Notes: generated by a model not told the origin, from the letters alone. A stretch of 64,000 nt of DNA from Candidatus Thorarchaeota archaeon (GCA_011365025.1 RDOF01000003.1:1-64000), one strand, 5' to 3'. Shown: positions 15,109 through 24,250, numbered from the stretch's first letter. Made by a program: numbers and translations.

Positions 15109-15444
15109 TCAGGCGACTGCCTTTTCAATAATCTCGACGATTTCTTGTATTTGTTCATCAGTCAAGTCCGTAGAACGTGCATCCAAGATGGTTCTCATTT
15201 CTTCAACCGTTGTTGGTGCTATGTTTATGACTTGAACTGCTAGTGCACGTGATATATCATAGCTCTTCATGAGCCGTTCTGTAAGTTTGTCTGCCACTGC
15301 AGGTGCTACTTTGGAGAAAGCTGAAGCATGCTCCAAGGTTATGGTCTGCTGAAAGGAAAGCTCACCTTCCTTTGAACGCTGGGAGAGTAGTTTCTTTACT
15401 CTTGGGATGGGAATTTCTTCTTCACTGAGTATTTCCTTTGGCAT
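15109..15444 (-). CDS. rpo4: DNA-directed RNA polymerase subunit Rpo4 (F)
   Basis: Subunit that forms the polymerase stalk with Rpo7. 111 residues. Family features are EIPIPRVKKLL near the start, TLEHASAFSKV in the middle and the HRDC-like C-terminal half (TVEEMRTILDARSTDLTDEQ). It follows rpl21e by 8 bp, the canonical archaeal order rpl21e-rpo4-DUF655-ksgA. Confidence 0.93.
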   Translation of the reverse strand: MPKEILSEEEIPIPRVKKLLSQRSKEGELSFQQTITLEHASAFSKVAPAVADKLTERLMKSYDISRALAVQVINIAPTTVEEMRTILDARSTDLTDEQIQEIVEIIEKAVA

Positions 15445-15452
15445 TTCTTATC

Positions 15453-15749
15453 TCAGCCTCTACTAGGTTGAAGGTGGTCGGGACGAATAATCAGAGTCTT
15501 TGTTGCCCTTCCAAGCTTGACTTCCACAACAACGCCGCGCCTTCTTATATCGGTCACAACACCCGTTCGACCTTGGTATCTGCGATGTGGCATTCCCTTG
15601 TGAACGCTTGGATTTATCACTATGTCTACTCTCTGACCAATCTCATAGTCAACAAGAAGCTGACTAAGTGAGCTCATTCCACGCTCTCTGACTCTTTTAC
15701 TCATCAAACTACGGGTTCGGGCACGGTACCCATGACTCTTCTTAACCAT
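15453..15749 (-). CDS. rpl21e: 50S ribosomal protein L21e
   Basis: Large-subunit ribosomal protein of 98 residues. The N-terminus MVKKSHGYRARTRSL is diagnostic, followed by DIVINPSVHKGMPHRRYQGRTG. It is transcribed with rpo4 and follows pus10 by about 100 bp. Secure call. Confidence 0.97.
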   Translation of the reverse strand: MVKKSHGYRARTRSLMSKRVRERGMSSLSQLLVDYEIGQRVDIVINPSVHKGMPHRRYQGRTGVVTDIRRRGVVVEVKLGRATKTLIIRPDHLQPSRG

Positions 15750-15846
15750 GGGGCATCAACTTACTGTTCTTGAACTGCACCTCAGCCTTTCTAGAGAAAA
15801 CTGGCACTTGAGGTCCAGCATCACCTCTTGGGTCGCCACTTAAGGA

Positions 15847-17214
15847 TTATGGTGTGTGGCCGCTGTAGATCCCAACAACATCAAGTTCAACGCATAGGCA
15901 TGGCGTTTCCAGTAGCTCTGATAGTGATGGTGTTGTCCCTCCTTGGTCACCAGTAATAAGCTCCTTAATGTATGTTCCACCTTGGACTCTGAAGAACGCC
16001 TGAACCTTTCCATCTCTGCGCTGGCTCAATTCGACCTTATGTATTTGCTTTGACCTCACAAGATCACTCCTTCGGTGAGATACGCGTTTAGGTGTCCGTT
16101 GTTCAATAGTAACTCCGCTCAACTTCCTTGCAGCTACTTCAAGAGCCTCCTCCGTCACAGGACCGGCAGTTTGGATAATGGCCTCGTATTCCTTCACGTT
16201 CTCTGATGCGCCTTCTTTGTAACTCTGGGCAACAGATCTACTGGAGATTTCAAGGCCAAACACCTCTACTTTTTTTCTTGCTCTCTTGTTTATATTCTTC
16301 ATCAACTTTTCCAAGGCTAGACGACGAATTCTAGGTTCTGAAACTTCTACAACAAAGGGCCGGCCTGTTCCTAGCATTAACACATCAATATCTTCTCTTC
16401 CTGCTCCATGAAACTTGAACCTCCTTCCTCGAGATGCCTCCAAAATTGGCTCTCCGATGTATTCGGAAATGGAATCAGGATACATTCTCCCCGTCTGGTT
16501 ACAGGTCTTACATCCTTTTCCTCCGCATTTGCGACAGTCCCATCTACTCTGGGGAATTCCTCTTTTCAGTTTTCTATACCTGCCCGAGATGAAAATGGGA
16601 TTCAGTTTTACTTCCAATTCGTCCTTCAACATATTGTATACAAAGACCACATCAGGTTGGTCAAAATCGACCTCCTGTTCCAGCGCCTCATCCAAAGCTT
16701 TGCCAAGTTCCCGGTTGAAGTCCGCCTTGAGTGTTTCTCCATGAAGAAGGCCAAGCTCTGCCCTGATCTCATCTTCGCGCTCGGTGAGTTCAGGAATGGG
16801 TTTACATCCAACCAAGAAGCTGGAGAATTCTATTCCTTGTATGTCAGCTTGAACGTGTTGTGCTACAGATGGAATAAGATCAAAGAGAGACCGCCCCTCA
16901 TAGCTGCATAGAGCGCACACTCTTTGGGATTCGATTTGCACCGAGTTTCTTTTTGCAAGGGCTATGGCTGGCTGAAAACTCCCTTGGACACTTAGCAGTT
17001 TCAAGAGATGGACTCCTTCTTCTCTCTTTCCAGATTTGATGCTCTCGTCGGCTTTCATTGCAAGAAGTAGTTTCATTGAGCGACCGCGCTCCCTATTGGT
17101 GGTATCTGTTCCTAACCATGCAAACTGCCGGCCAAGACATTGATCGCATACTGGTTGTTTTTTCATTATCTCTATGGCCTTCGAGAGAATCAACCCATCC
17201 GTCGACAAATCCAT
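15847..17214 (-). CDS. pus10: tRNA pseudouridine synthase Pus10
   Basis: Makes pseudouridine 54 and/or 55 in the tRNA T-loop in archaea. 455 residues. The N-terminal part carries zinc-binding cysteines (CDQCLGRQF near residue 20 and CALCSYEG near 100) and a THUMP-like region; a further CRKCGGKGCKTC group occurs in the middle. The catalytic Asp is in the GREDIDVLMLGTGRPF segment. TTG 17217 directly precedes ATG 17214; the latter is chosen. This enzyme matters here because the nearby tRNA-Val has its intron in the T-loop, so Pus10 would need the spliced product. Confidence 0.93.
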   Translation of the reverse strand: MDLSTDGLILSKAIEIMKKQPVCDQCLGRQFAWLGTDTTNRERGRSMKLLLAMKADESIKSGKREEGVHLLKLLSVQGSFQPAIALAKRNSVQIESQRVCALCSYEGRSLFDLIPSVAQHVQADIQGIEFSSFLVGCKPIPELTEREDEIRAELGLLHGETLKADFNRELGKALDEALEQEVDFDQPDVVFVYNMLKDELEVKLNPIFISGRYRKLKRGIPQSRWDCRKCGGKGCKTCNQTGRMYPDSISEYIGEPILEASRGRRFKFHGAGREDIDVLMLGTGRPFVVEVSEPRIRRLALEKLMKNINKRARKKVEVFGLEISSRSVAQSYKEGASENVKEYEAIIQTAGPVTEEALEVAARKLSGVTIEQRTPKRVSHRRSDLVRSKQIHKVELSQRRDGKVQAFFRVQGGTYIKELITGDQGGTTPSLSELLETPCLCVELDVVGIYSGHTP

Positions 17215-17274
17215 CAAGTGGGACTCCTGCTATGAGGACACGTGCTATAGTACTCATAAAGCTGCGCCATTAAT

Positions 17275-18498
17275 CTATGGAATTGAACATAGATACCTGA
17301 TTGCCTTTAACCCGGCCAGGAGGGTTATGGGTTTGGACAGCAGCTTTGATATCACTCGACCCTGCATATCCATGTCACCCTCCTGCCTTACGATGGAAAT
17401 CAGGTTGTAATTGTGTGCGTCACTGATCAGGGAATTCAGTCCCTTGTCAGCGAGCGCCGATAGAATTCGTTGCGCAAGGCTCATTGAATGGAGGTCCCTG
17501 AGGAGTAGACTACGCCAGCCACTATCATATCTTCGGAGCATTTCAATGGAGTAGTTCTCCTGACATAGAGCGTCATTCACTATCTGCCCAGCTACATTAG
17601 ACGCAATTCCTCCAAAAATAACCCCACCTCCAGTTGTTGGTTTAACAATCCCTGCTGCATCACCAACCACTAATGCACCATCCGAGAAGGTTCGATTCAC
17701 GGGCATACCCACTAGGACCACACCACCAAAGCCTCTCAATATAGTCGCATTTCGCACCTTGTTCCTGAGAACTGAATGATGTCGCATAATTGATTCCAGA
17801 CGTCTCCTTGCTTGGTTTCTGGCAGCCAGACCAATTCGAGCTCTTCCCTCTCCAAGTGGTATGAACCATGCAAAGAATCCTGGAGCTACATGCCTCCCGT
17901 AATACATCTCCACAAAATCATCATCTATGTTTGCACCCTGAACTTCAAACTGGTATGCTGGATACTTGTTTCTCCGCGACACTGTTGGGATTCCCAACTT
18001 TCTTGATAGAATCCCACGATGGCCTTCGGCGTTCACGACGATTGATGAAGTAACGCTCACATTCTCCGCTTCTCTTTGCAGGAACAGCTTTCGGTTGCCG
18101 CTCTCATCCTTTCCGATGTCAGTGACTCTCACGCCTGTTTCAATTTCTACCCCTGCCTTGCGTGCTAAATCACCTAACCACGAATCAAACCTAGGGCGAT
18201 TTATGACCAGAGCTTCGCGCTTTCCTCGCTCTACTGTAATGTAATCTCCTGAGGGCGCAAACATACGTGCTCCAAGCACATGGTTTTGAATCACCTCTTT
18301 TGGAGGACTTAGTCCCAATGCCTTGAGCCCAGAAGTGCTTAACAGCCCTGCGCAGTGGTCTGGTTCTCCAATCTTCTGGTGCTCCTCGAATACAATCACA
18401 TGGTGTCCTCTTCTGGCGATTTCCTTGGCGGCAATCAACCCCGCCGGACCCGCACCGACCACTGCCGTGTCGTAATGTGATTGTTTCATCTCGTCCAC
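17275..18498 (-). CDS. geranylgeranyl reductase family FAD protein
   Basis: Flavoprotein of 407 residues that saturates the isoprenoid chains of archaeal membrane lipids (digeranylgeranylglycerophospholipid reductase family). The N-terminal FAD site is VVGAGPAGLIAAKEIARRG with the acidic end IVFEE. A second FAD motif is GDAAGIVKPTTGGGV near residue 280. The substrate-binding motif region YYGRHVAPGFFAWFIP matches the family PxxYxWxFP pattern. Start is GTG 18498 or ATG 18489. It is divergent from pth2. Confidence 0.88.
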   Translation of the reverse strand: MDEMKQSHYDTAVVGAGPAGLIAAKEIARRGHHVIVFEEHQKIGEPDHCAGLLSTSGLKALGLSPPKEVIQNHVLGARMFAPSGDYITVERGKREALVINRPRFDSWLGDLARKAGVEIETGVRVTDIGKDESGNRKLFLQREAENVSVTSSIVVNAEGHRGILSRKLGIPTVSRRNKYPAYQFEVQGANIDDDFVEMYYGRHVAPGFFAWFIPLGEGRARIGLAARNQARRRLESIMRHHSVLRNKVRNATILRGFGGVVLVGMPVNRTFSDGALVVGDAAGIVKPTTGGGVIFGGIASNVAGQIVNDALCQENYSIEMLRRYDSGWRSLLLRDLHSMSLAQRILSALADKGLNSLISDAHNYNLISIVRQEGDMDMQGRVISKLLSKPITLLAGLKAIRYLCSIP

Positions 18499-18561
18499 AT
18501 TGTCAGAGCGACCCTTTTTTATCTCTCCCCTTGCATCTCAAATCAACTGGAAGGCATCAAT

Positions 18562-18930
18562 ATGACTACAAGAGAGTTCAAGTACAAACAGGTCATTGCC
18601 GTTAGGACCGACCTGGGCATGAGTAAGGGGAAGACAGCAGTTCAAGTAGCTCATGGGTCTCTTTCTGCTGCTGAGCGTGTACGGGTTCACTCCCAAGACG
18701 TCTGGAAAGCTTGGTTCAGAGAGGGCCAAAAGAAGGTCGCTGTCAAAGTGTCTTCCGAGGAAGAATTACTGGAACTGCGTAATACTGCTCTTGACCTTCA
18801 AGTACCCTTTGCTGTAATCCGTGATGCAGGTATGACTGAGCTGCCTCCCGGAACCACCACAGTAATCGGAATTGGACCTGGGAAGGCCGAGGAGATTGAT
18901 AGGATTACAGGTGCCCTCAAGTTGTTGTGA
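18562..18930 (+). CDS. pth2: peptidyl-tRNA hydrolase Pth2
   Basis: Archaeal/eukaryal-type hydrolase that releases peptides from peptidyl-tRNA. From ATG 18562 it has 122 residues, the family length; GGAAGG is the Shine-Dalgarno. Motifs GMSKGKTAVQVAHGS near the start and DAGMTELPPGTTTVIGIGP near the C-terminus are complete. The longer frame back to 18481 has no support. Followed after 10 bp by truD. Confidence 0.96.
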   Translation: MTTREFKYKQVIAVRTDLGMSKGKTAVQVAHGSLSAAERVRVHSQDVWKAWFREGQKKVAVKVSSEEELLELRNTALDLQVPFAVIRDAGMTELPPGTTTVIGIGPGKAEEIDRITGALKLL

Positions 18931-18940
18931 GGCTCTTTGA

Positions 18941-20278
18941 ATGGAATCACGTAGTGAGCTTGAAGCATCCATGGGCATGGAAATGTACAGCCTGCCAGAT
19001 CAAGGAATTGGCGGCAAATTGAAAACTCGTTTCGAAGACTTTGTGGTAGAGGAAATCCGACCCGATGGCAGTATTCTGGGGATTGCAGACTGGAACACAG
19101 AACAAGCAGATTTACACCCTTCAGGAGAGAAGGATAAGTATGTGAGTTTCGTTGTTCAAAAAATGGGCCTTTCAACGATGGATGTTTCTAGAATCATAGC
19201 ATCGGAGCTAGGTATTCCCCAACACCTTGTGACGTATGCAGGACTGAAAGACAAACGAGCTATCACCACACAGATGATGTCTATCCCGCGCGGAGCCTCG
19301 ACAAGACTTGGCAAGATCAATCTGGTGCGAATTGCGGTACGGAGTCCCATCTATACCCATCGCCCAGTTCAGGTGGGGGATTTGTGGGGCAACCGATTTA
19401 CAATCCTGCTAGCAAGCATTGAAGCATCATGCGAAAAGGCTCATGCTGTTGTTGATAATCTCAAGAACTGTGTACTTCTGAACTACTTTGGTGTGCAACG
19501 ATTTGGGGTCACAAGACCCGTGACGCACCTTGTTGGCAAGTGGCTTGTGAAGAAAGACTATGAAGCTGCTGCTAGGGTGCTCCTTACCGAAACTAGCCCT
19601 TACGAATCAGAAGACCTAACTGAGGCTCGAGGTGACCTTGCTAACGACCTAACTCCAAATGCATCCGTTATTGATGACTTTCCAGAGGATTTGAGATACG
19701 AGCGTGACATGCTTCACCAACTTGCAAAGCATCCTAATGACTACAAGCTGGCTTTCTCCAAGGTTCCTTCAAGGGTACTAACACTTTTCGTTCATTCCTT
19801 TCAATCCTATTTGTTTAACAGACTCATTAGCATGCGCGCAAGAAAGGGACTAGACCTCGAAAAGCCGCAACCTGGCGATTTCATCATTCAGCTTGATGAA
19901 ACTCATTCTGGGCGGGATTCATGGCTGTATACTACTCAAAAGAACCTAGAGCTCCGAGTCGAAAGCGTTGTCACGGGGCGGTTCGGGCTGGCAGCACCCC
20001 TTCCTGGTTACTCAACAAAAACACCTCCTTCCATTCAAACAGAAATGCTGATGCAAATTCTGGAAGAAGAAGACGTTCATCTTCTGGATTTCAGAAATCG
20101 TGACATGAGAGCACTAGACTCTTCTGGAGGATTTCACTTGGTATCACTCCGACCACATGGTCTTGAAGTGGAGTGCATGAACTCCGACTTGCGATTGAGG
20201 TTTAATCTAAGAAAGGGGTCCTATGCAACAGTGGTTCTACGGGAGATTATGAAGAATCATCCTATCAATCGAGTCTAG
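18941..20278 (+). CDS. truD: tRNA pseudouridine-13 synthase TruD
   Basis: Makes pseudouridine 13 in tRNA. 445 residues. The N-terminal TruD signature is GKLKTRFEDFVVEEI. The catalytic Asp is in YAGLKDKRAIT near residue 100. The TRUD insertion domain follows, with NYFGVQRFGV near residue 187. It lies 10 bp after pth2, so the two form an operon. The end is almost back to back with the NusA-like gene on the other strand (1-bp gap). Confidence 0.95.
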   Translation: MESRSELEASMGMEMYSLPDQGIGGKLKTRFEDFVVEEIRPDGSILGIADWNTEQADLHPSGEKDKYVSFVVQKMGLSTMDVSRIIASELGIPQHLVTYAGLKDKRAITTQMMSIPRGASTRLGKINLVRIAVRSPIYTHRPVQVGDLWGNRFTILLASIEASCEKAHAVVDNLKNCVLLNYFGVQRFGVTRPVTHLVGKWLVKKDYEAAARVLLTETSPYESEDLTEARGDLANDLTPNASVIDDFPEDLRYERDMLHQLAKHPNDYKLAFSKVPSRVLTLFVHSFQSYLFNRLISMRARKGLDLEKPQPGDFIIQLDETHSGRDSWLYTTQKNLELRVESVVTGRFGLAAPLPGYSTKTPPSIQTEMLMQILEEEDVHLLDFRNRDMRALDSSGGFHLVSLRPHGLEVECMNSDLRLRFNLRKGSYATVVLREIMKNHPINRV

Positions 20279-20279
20279 A

Positions 20280-20864
20280 TTATCCCCTTTTTCTCCGGGA
20301 TGAAAACTCCTCCATTCTCTCATCAAAGGCATCCTTTGCGTCTTCGACCTTTTCAGCACGTTCATCTTGGTATTGAAAGATAACCGGTTCTCCAAGAACA
20401 GCAGATGAAATGTCCCTAAGTTTCTCCTTTGAGAACACGATTCTCTCCCTGTCATCATCTCTCAGCATGACAATGCTCTCTCGAGTCCCGTCCGGAAGAT
20501 ACAGGCTGTTTACACCCACCTCGATTGCCGGTTCAATCAACTGCCTGATGACCTTGCGCATCTTAACTGGCTGCTCGAATATCAAGATCTCTCCAAAGTT
20601 CTCTTTCATTTCAGAGACCAGCGCCTCCAAGGACTCGAAAATCTGTGCGTTCTTCTTCTTCACAACAAGAATGAGATGCCCGGCAGTTCTAATGGCTCTC
20701 TGAAGGTTCAAATCCTCTATGGATGGGTATTCCTTGGCTCTATCCAATAGCCACTTAGAGAAATCTACGTCGAACCTCGTTATTTCTCCCCGATCTAGCC
20801 GGTCCTGGCAGTTTGAGCACAACATATCGGATTCAATGTCAAAGATACATACTGGTAACTTCAT
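20280..20864 (-). CDS. NusA-like KH/zinc protein (archaeal transcription factor family)
   Basis: Probable member of the archaeal NusA-like family often found beside truD. Starting at MKLPVCIFDIESDMLC it has 194 residues; the N-terminus carries the family pattern of two Cys (MLCSNCQDRLDRGEI), then a helical region and KH-like segments (AGHLILVVKKKNAQIF and ILIFEQPVKMRKVI). The C-terminal third is charged and coiled-coil-like. It follows alba on the same strand. Whether it truly affects elongation in archaea is not known. Confidence 0.65.
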   Translation of the reverse strand: MKLPVCIFDIESDMLCSNCQDRLDRGEITRFDVDFSKWLLDRAKEYPSIEDLNLQRAIRTAGHLILVVKKKNAQIFESLEALVSEMKENFGEILIFEQPVKMRKVIRQLIEPAIEVGVNSLYLPDGTRESIVMLRDDDRERIVFSKEKLRDISSAVLGEPVIFQYQDERAEKVEDAKDAFDERMEEFSSRRKRG

Positions 20865-20938
20865 TGATTGGTCCTCACCGCTTCGAATGCCAGCAACAGC
20901 TTGGCTCTGGGTGAGGAACGACTTCAGCACTAGTTATA

Positions 20939-21265
20939 CTATTTGGAGAGCGTTATGTCAATTGTTGACACATTTAGGTCGCTGCCCTTGTCTGTTTGCA
21001 CTGTTGTGGTTCCGATTTCAATGCTCTTGACTACCAATTCGGAGATGAACCTGTTTCTTGTAATCTCTGCGACATCCACTGCACGACTGATAAGCCGACC
21101 TCTCGCCTTGATCACAACCTCTTTGGCTCCCTTGTTGAACAGCGTTACGCATGCTAGGACATAGGACATGACATTCTTGTTCCCAACAAGTATCACGGAG
21201 TCACCACTACTAGTAGCGTTGGGCTTTTCCTCGCTCTTGTCGTCCGTCACCCATAGCCTCTCCAC
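20939..21265 (-). CDS. albA: Alba DNA/RNA-binding protein
   Basis: Abundant archaeal chromatin and RNA-binding protein. The Alba core is clear: [17 protein letters not shown], then [17 protein letters not shown] and the strand [13 protein letters not shown]. The acidic 20-residue N-terminal extension before the core is longer than usual. Start is GTG at 21265. The Lys normally acetylated in Sulfolobus lies in the KNV region. It is upstream of the NusA-like gene. Confidence 0.93.
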   Translation of the reverse strand: MERLWVTDDKSEEKPNATSSGDSVILVGNKNVMSYVLACVTLFNKGAKEVVIKARGRLISRAVDVAEITRNRFISELVVKSIEIGTTTVQTDKGSDLNVSTIDITLSK

Positions 21266-21467
21266 GTGCTGTCAAATGTTATGACAATAAGGAGCAGCTG
21301 GTCGCAACTGATATAGATTTCGTTTTTTGAGCGGAGAACGGAATCTGCATTTCTTGCATGTCTGTTGACTACTCTCAATGGGTTCAGTAAGACGATTGCA
21401 ATGAATGTCGCAATTCGGAAGGCTTTTCTTATGTCCGAAATTCGTCACTACTCGGAAGTTACTATTA

Positions 21468-22733
21468 ATGGCACAATTGACGTTTCTTGGATCATGCAGA
21501 GAAATCGGGCGGTCTGGCTTCTTTCTCGAGGACCATGACGAAAGCGTAATGGTCGACTACGGAATCAAGTTCTCAGACCCTCCAAGCTTCCCTGATATGG
21601 TACCTCTTGATGACTTGCAAGGGATTGCCCTCACTCATGCACATCTCGACCATTCTGGTGGTATTCCTCGGGTGCTCTCCAAAACAGAAGCATCACTATT
21701 TTGCACCCCTGCAACCAGAGATCTAAGTGTTCTTCTACTTAGAGACCTGCACAACATTTCTGGCAGCCGACTTCCCTACACACGGAAGGACATTGCGCTT
21801 GTGAAGCGACAGTGTGATGCAACCGCATACGAAGAAACTGTTCCTCTTGGTCGTCATTTTGAGTTGACATTATTCAATGCTGGCCACATTCCCGGTAGTG
21901 CTATGGTCTCTGTGCGAGTAAATGGGAAACGTGTGCTATTCACTGGTGATTTCAATGCCACAGAATCGAGATTGAACCTTGGTGCACGAAAGAATCTTCC
22001 CAAGCATGATGTTGTGATTACGGAGAGTACCTATGCTCGTCGGAAGAATCCGGAGCGAGCCAAAATAGAACAGGCTTTGATTGATACTGTTTTGGAGACT
22101 CTGGAACGAGGGGGAACGGTCCTGATTCCTGCCTTTGCAGTAGGACGAAGCCAGGAGATTATGTGTATTCTTGAAAGAGGCGAGATTCCACGTAAGTACC
22201 CAATCTACATTGATGGAATGGCACGTCAGGTGAACGAGATTCTTGTTAGACATCCGGAATACCTTCAGAGTCCCCAATCCTTTACAAGAGCAGTTGGACG
22301 CACAATAGTAGTCCAAGACAATCGTGACCGCAAGAGAGCGGCAGAGAACGGAGGCATTATCGTTTCACCAGCCGGTATGCTGAAGGGGGGAGCATCACAC
22401 CTTTACTTCAAGCTCCTCCACGATGATCCAAAGAACTCGATAGTTATGGTGAGCTTCCAAATTCCAGGAACGCCCGGGGCTGAGCTTATTGCCACAAAGA
22501 AAGTTCGCGTGGGGAGTCGTGAATTCGACGTCAAAGCTGAAGTTAGGATGCATCACCTTTCTTCCCACTCTGACTCCGCCGGATTGGTTGATCTACTCCA
22601 GCGCATTCCAGGTGATCCCGAGTTCCACATAATCCACGGTGAATCAGAGTCTTGTGACGCGCTGGAGGATATCTTGAAGAAAAAGGGCAGAAAAGCAAGT
22701 GTACCAGAGATCAATGATGCAATTGAAATCTAG
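21468..22733 (+). CDS. beta-CASP ribonuclease aCPSF2
   Basis: Metallo-beta-lactamase/beta-CASP nuclease without KH domains, the aCPSF2 type, 421 residues from MAQLTFLGSCREIGRSGF. Metal ligands are in LTHAHLDHSGG, FTGDFNATESR and the ESTYARR motif; IPAFAVGRSQE and HLSSHSD complete the beta-CASP part. Family members process RNA, with endo- and 5'-3' exonuclease activities reported for related proteins. It is the second such enzyme in the window besides fttA. Its TAG overlaps the opposite-strand stop of rpl38e in the tetramer CTAG. Confidence 0.9.
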   Translation: MAQLTFLGSCREIGRSGFFLEDHDESVMVDYGIKFSDPPSFPDMVPLDDLQGIALTHAHLDHSGGIPRVLSKTEASLFCTPATRDLSVLLLRDLHNISGSRLPYTRKDIALVKRQCDATAYEETVPLGRHFELTLFNAGHIPGSAMVSVRVNGKRVLFTGDFNATESRLNLGARKNLPKHDVVITESTYARRKNPERAKIEQALIDTVLETLERGGTVLIPAFAVGRSQEIMCILERGEIPRKYPIYIDGMARQVNEILVRHPEYLQSPQSFTRAVGRTIVVQDNRDRKRAAENGGIIVSPAGMLKGGASHLYFKLLHDDPKNSIVMVSFQIPGTPGAELIATKKVRVGSREFDVKAEVRMHHLSSHSDSAGLVDLLQRIPGDPEFHIIHGESESCDALEDILKKKGRKASVPEINDAIEI

Positions 22734-22945
22734 GCCTTTTCAGCTACGGGCCTGGCTTCAACTATCTGGCATTTTACATTCTGCAGAACAGACTCTGCCT
22801 CTTGAGGCTCAAGGATTATTGTGTAGAGGTATCTCTTTGTGCGCAGCTTGAGCTTGACGTGGTCTGAACCTCTCTTCACTCTGCACTCGATAGCATCCTC
22901 TGTCATCTCGAGAAACTTATCGACATCGGTCATTTGTTTTGGCAT
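22730..22945 (-). CDS. rpl38e: ribosomal protein L38e
   Basis: Eukaryote-type large-subunit protein of 71 residues. Diagnostic parts are DKFLEMTEDAIECRVKR and the RTKRYLYTIIL segment, which matches the SRYLYTLVI core of eukaryotic L38. L38e has a patchy distribution in archaea and is known from Asgard and some Crenarchaeota-related groups. GAGG precedes the ATG. It is the last gene of a short run L40e-tRNAVal-L38e. Confidence 0.9.
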   Translation of the reverse strand: MPKQMTDVDKFLEMTEDAIECRVKRGSDHVKLKLRTKRYLYTIILEPQEAESVLQNVKCQIVEARPVAEKA

Positions 22946-22975
22946 TTTTGAGCCTCTCAGTACAATTCATGCATG

Positions 22976-23082
22976 TGGTGGGCAGGAGGGGAGTTTCAAC
23001 ACGCAGGCAAATCCTGCATATTTTCGAACCCCTGACCTTCGCCGTGTGAAGGCGACGTCATAGCCAGCTAGACCACCCGCCC
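22976..23082 (-). tRNA. tRNA-Val (CAC) with T-loop intron
   Basis: Minus strand. The acceptor GGGCGGG (from 23082) pairs with CCTGCCC (22986-22980); discriminator A at 22979 and an encoded CCA follow. The anticodon arm TCGCC-TTCACAC-GGCGA gives anticodon CAC, with no intron in the anticodon loop. The T-stem AGGGG (23033-23029) pairs with CCCCT (22991-22987), but its loop holds about 37 nt instead of 7. About 30 nt between TTCGAA and the closing T form an insert with its own GCAGG/CCTGC hairpin, extendable by A-U and G-U pairs. This fits an archaeal intron near position 59/60. The exact splice sites are ambiguous. Confidence 0.9.
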
Positions 23083-23108
23083 TCATTCTCACCACGGGCG
23101 CAAGTAGA

Positions 23109-23267
23109 CTACTTCTTCGACCGCCTCTTTGGTCTGAGGTCCTTATTCTTGCATTTCCTGCACTTCTTTGCCTTAAGTGGATTAGTTGCTCCACAGTATC
23201 GACATATTGACTTGTAGAGCAGGTAATGCTGTGCTAGTCTGCGCTTCTCAATATCAGCAACTGGCAT
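23109..23267 (-). CDS. rpl40e: 50S ribosomal protein L40e
   Basis: Short zinc-ribbon protein of 52 residues. It reads MPVADIEKRRLAQHYLL, then CRYCGATNPL and CRKCKNKDLRPK, giving the four zinc cysteines and basic end of archaeal L40e. GAGGT lies 7 bp upstream of the ATG. The stop is 26 bp before the 5' end of the tRNA-Val gene. In eukaryotes L40e is made as a ubiquitin fusion; this copy is not fused. Confidence 0.95.
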   Translation of the reverse strand: MPVADIEKRRLAQHYLLYKSICRYCGATNPLKAKKCRKCKNKDLRPKRRSKK

Positions 23268-23380
23268 ATCTTGGACCTCTTTCCATCATCTGCGGACATG
23301 GTCTCCAGTGAGCCCGCTCTGGTTTCCTGCTGGATTGTGTTTTAAAAGCTTGTGCTCTTTCCACAAATTTCCATTCTGCT

Positions 23381-24250
23381 TCAGAGTATCTCTTTCAACA
23401 GTCTGGCCACATCACTTGGTTTGTCTGCCACAGCAATTCCTGCCTTTTCGAATGCTGCGATCTTTGCGGCTGCAGTTCCAGAGCTTCCACTAATAATGGC
23501 CCCAGCGTGCCCCATTCTCTTTCCAGGGGGAGCAGTTCTTCCTGCAATGAATGCGACAGCGGGTTTGTCGACATGGTCCTTCATGTATGCAGCAGCTTTC
23601 TCCTCAGCATCGCCTCCAATCTCGCCAACAAGCACCATTGCTTTTGTATCCCTGTCCTCATTAAACATCTTAACGGCTTCTATCGTTGTAAGCCCAACGC
23701 AAGGGTCTCCCCCAAGCCCGATTGCTGTGGAAATACCAATGCCAGCGTTAGTCATTCCCGCGGCTATCTCATATGTGAGAGTACCGCTTCTTGACATAAG
23801 GCCTATCTCTCCATCAGCAAATACATGACCTGGCATTATTCCAACCTTCTGCCTAGCACCTGGAGTGATTATTCCTGGTGTATTGGGACCAATAACTGTG
23901 ATTCCCTGACTCTTGGCGGCATGGATGACGCGCATCTCATCCTGTACAGGAACATGCTCGGTGATGATAACGACGGGGTTCAGATTTGCTGCGATTGCCT
24001 CAAGAGCCGCATCTCCCGCGAAGGGGGCAGGAACAAAGATGATGGAGGCTGTTGCATCCACAGCATCTTTCGCTTGCATAACGCTATCATAAACAGGAAC
24101 TCCGAACACCTCTTCTCCCAGTCTTCCTGGTGTCATTCCAGCCACGATATTGGTTCCGTAGTCGAGCATTGCCTTAGTATGGAACGTTCCTTGCGAACCA
24201 GTAATCCCCTGAACAATGATTCTTGAATTCTTGTCGACTAGTACTGCCAT
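23381..24250 (-). CDS. sucD: succinyl-CoA ligase (ADP-forming) alpha subunit
   Basis: Alpha subunit of the enzyme that interconverts succinyl-CoA and succinate with ATP formation. 289 residues. The CoA-binding N-terminus reads RIIVQGITGSQGTFHT and GVTPGR-like (GMTPGRLGEE). The phosphohistidine is in MGHAGAII near residue 245. The ATG follows immediately after the sucC stop codon, so the pair is co-translated. A related acyl-CoA ligase substrate cannot be excluded from sequence alone. Confidence 0.94.
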   Translation of the reverse strand: MAVLVDKNSRIIVQGITGSQGTFHTKAMLDYGTNIVAGMTPGRLGEEVFGVPVYDSVMQAKDAVDATASIIFVPAPFAGDAALEAIAANLNPVVIITEHVPVQDEMRVIHAAKSQGITVIGPNTPGIITPGARQKVGIMPGHVFADGEIGLMSRSGTLTYEIAAGMTNAGIGISTAIGLGGDPCVGLTTIEAVKMFNEDRDTKAMVLVGEIGGDAEEKAAAYMKDHVDKPAVAFIAGRTAPPGKRMGHAGAIISGSSGTAAAKIAAFEKAGIAVADKPSDVARLLKEIL

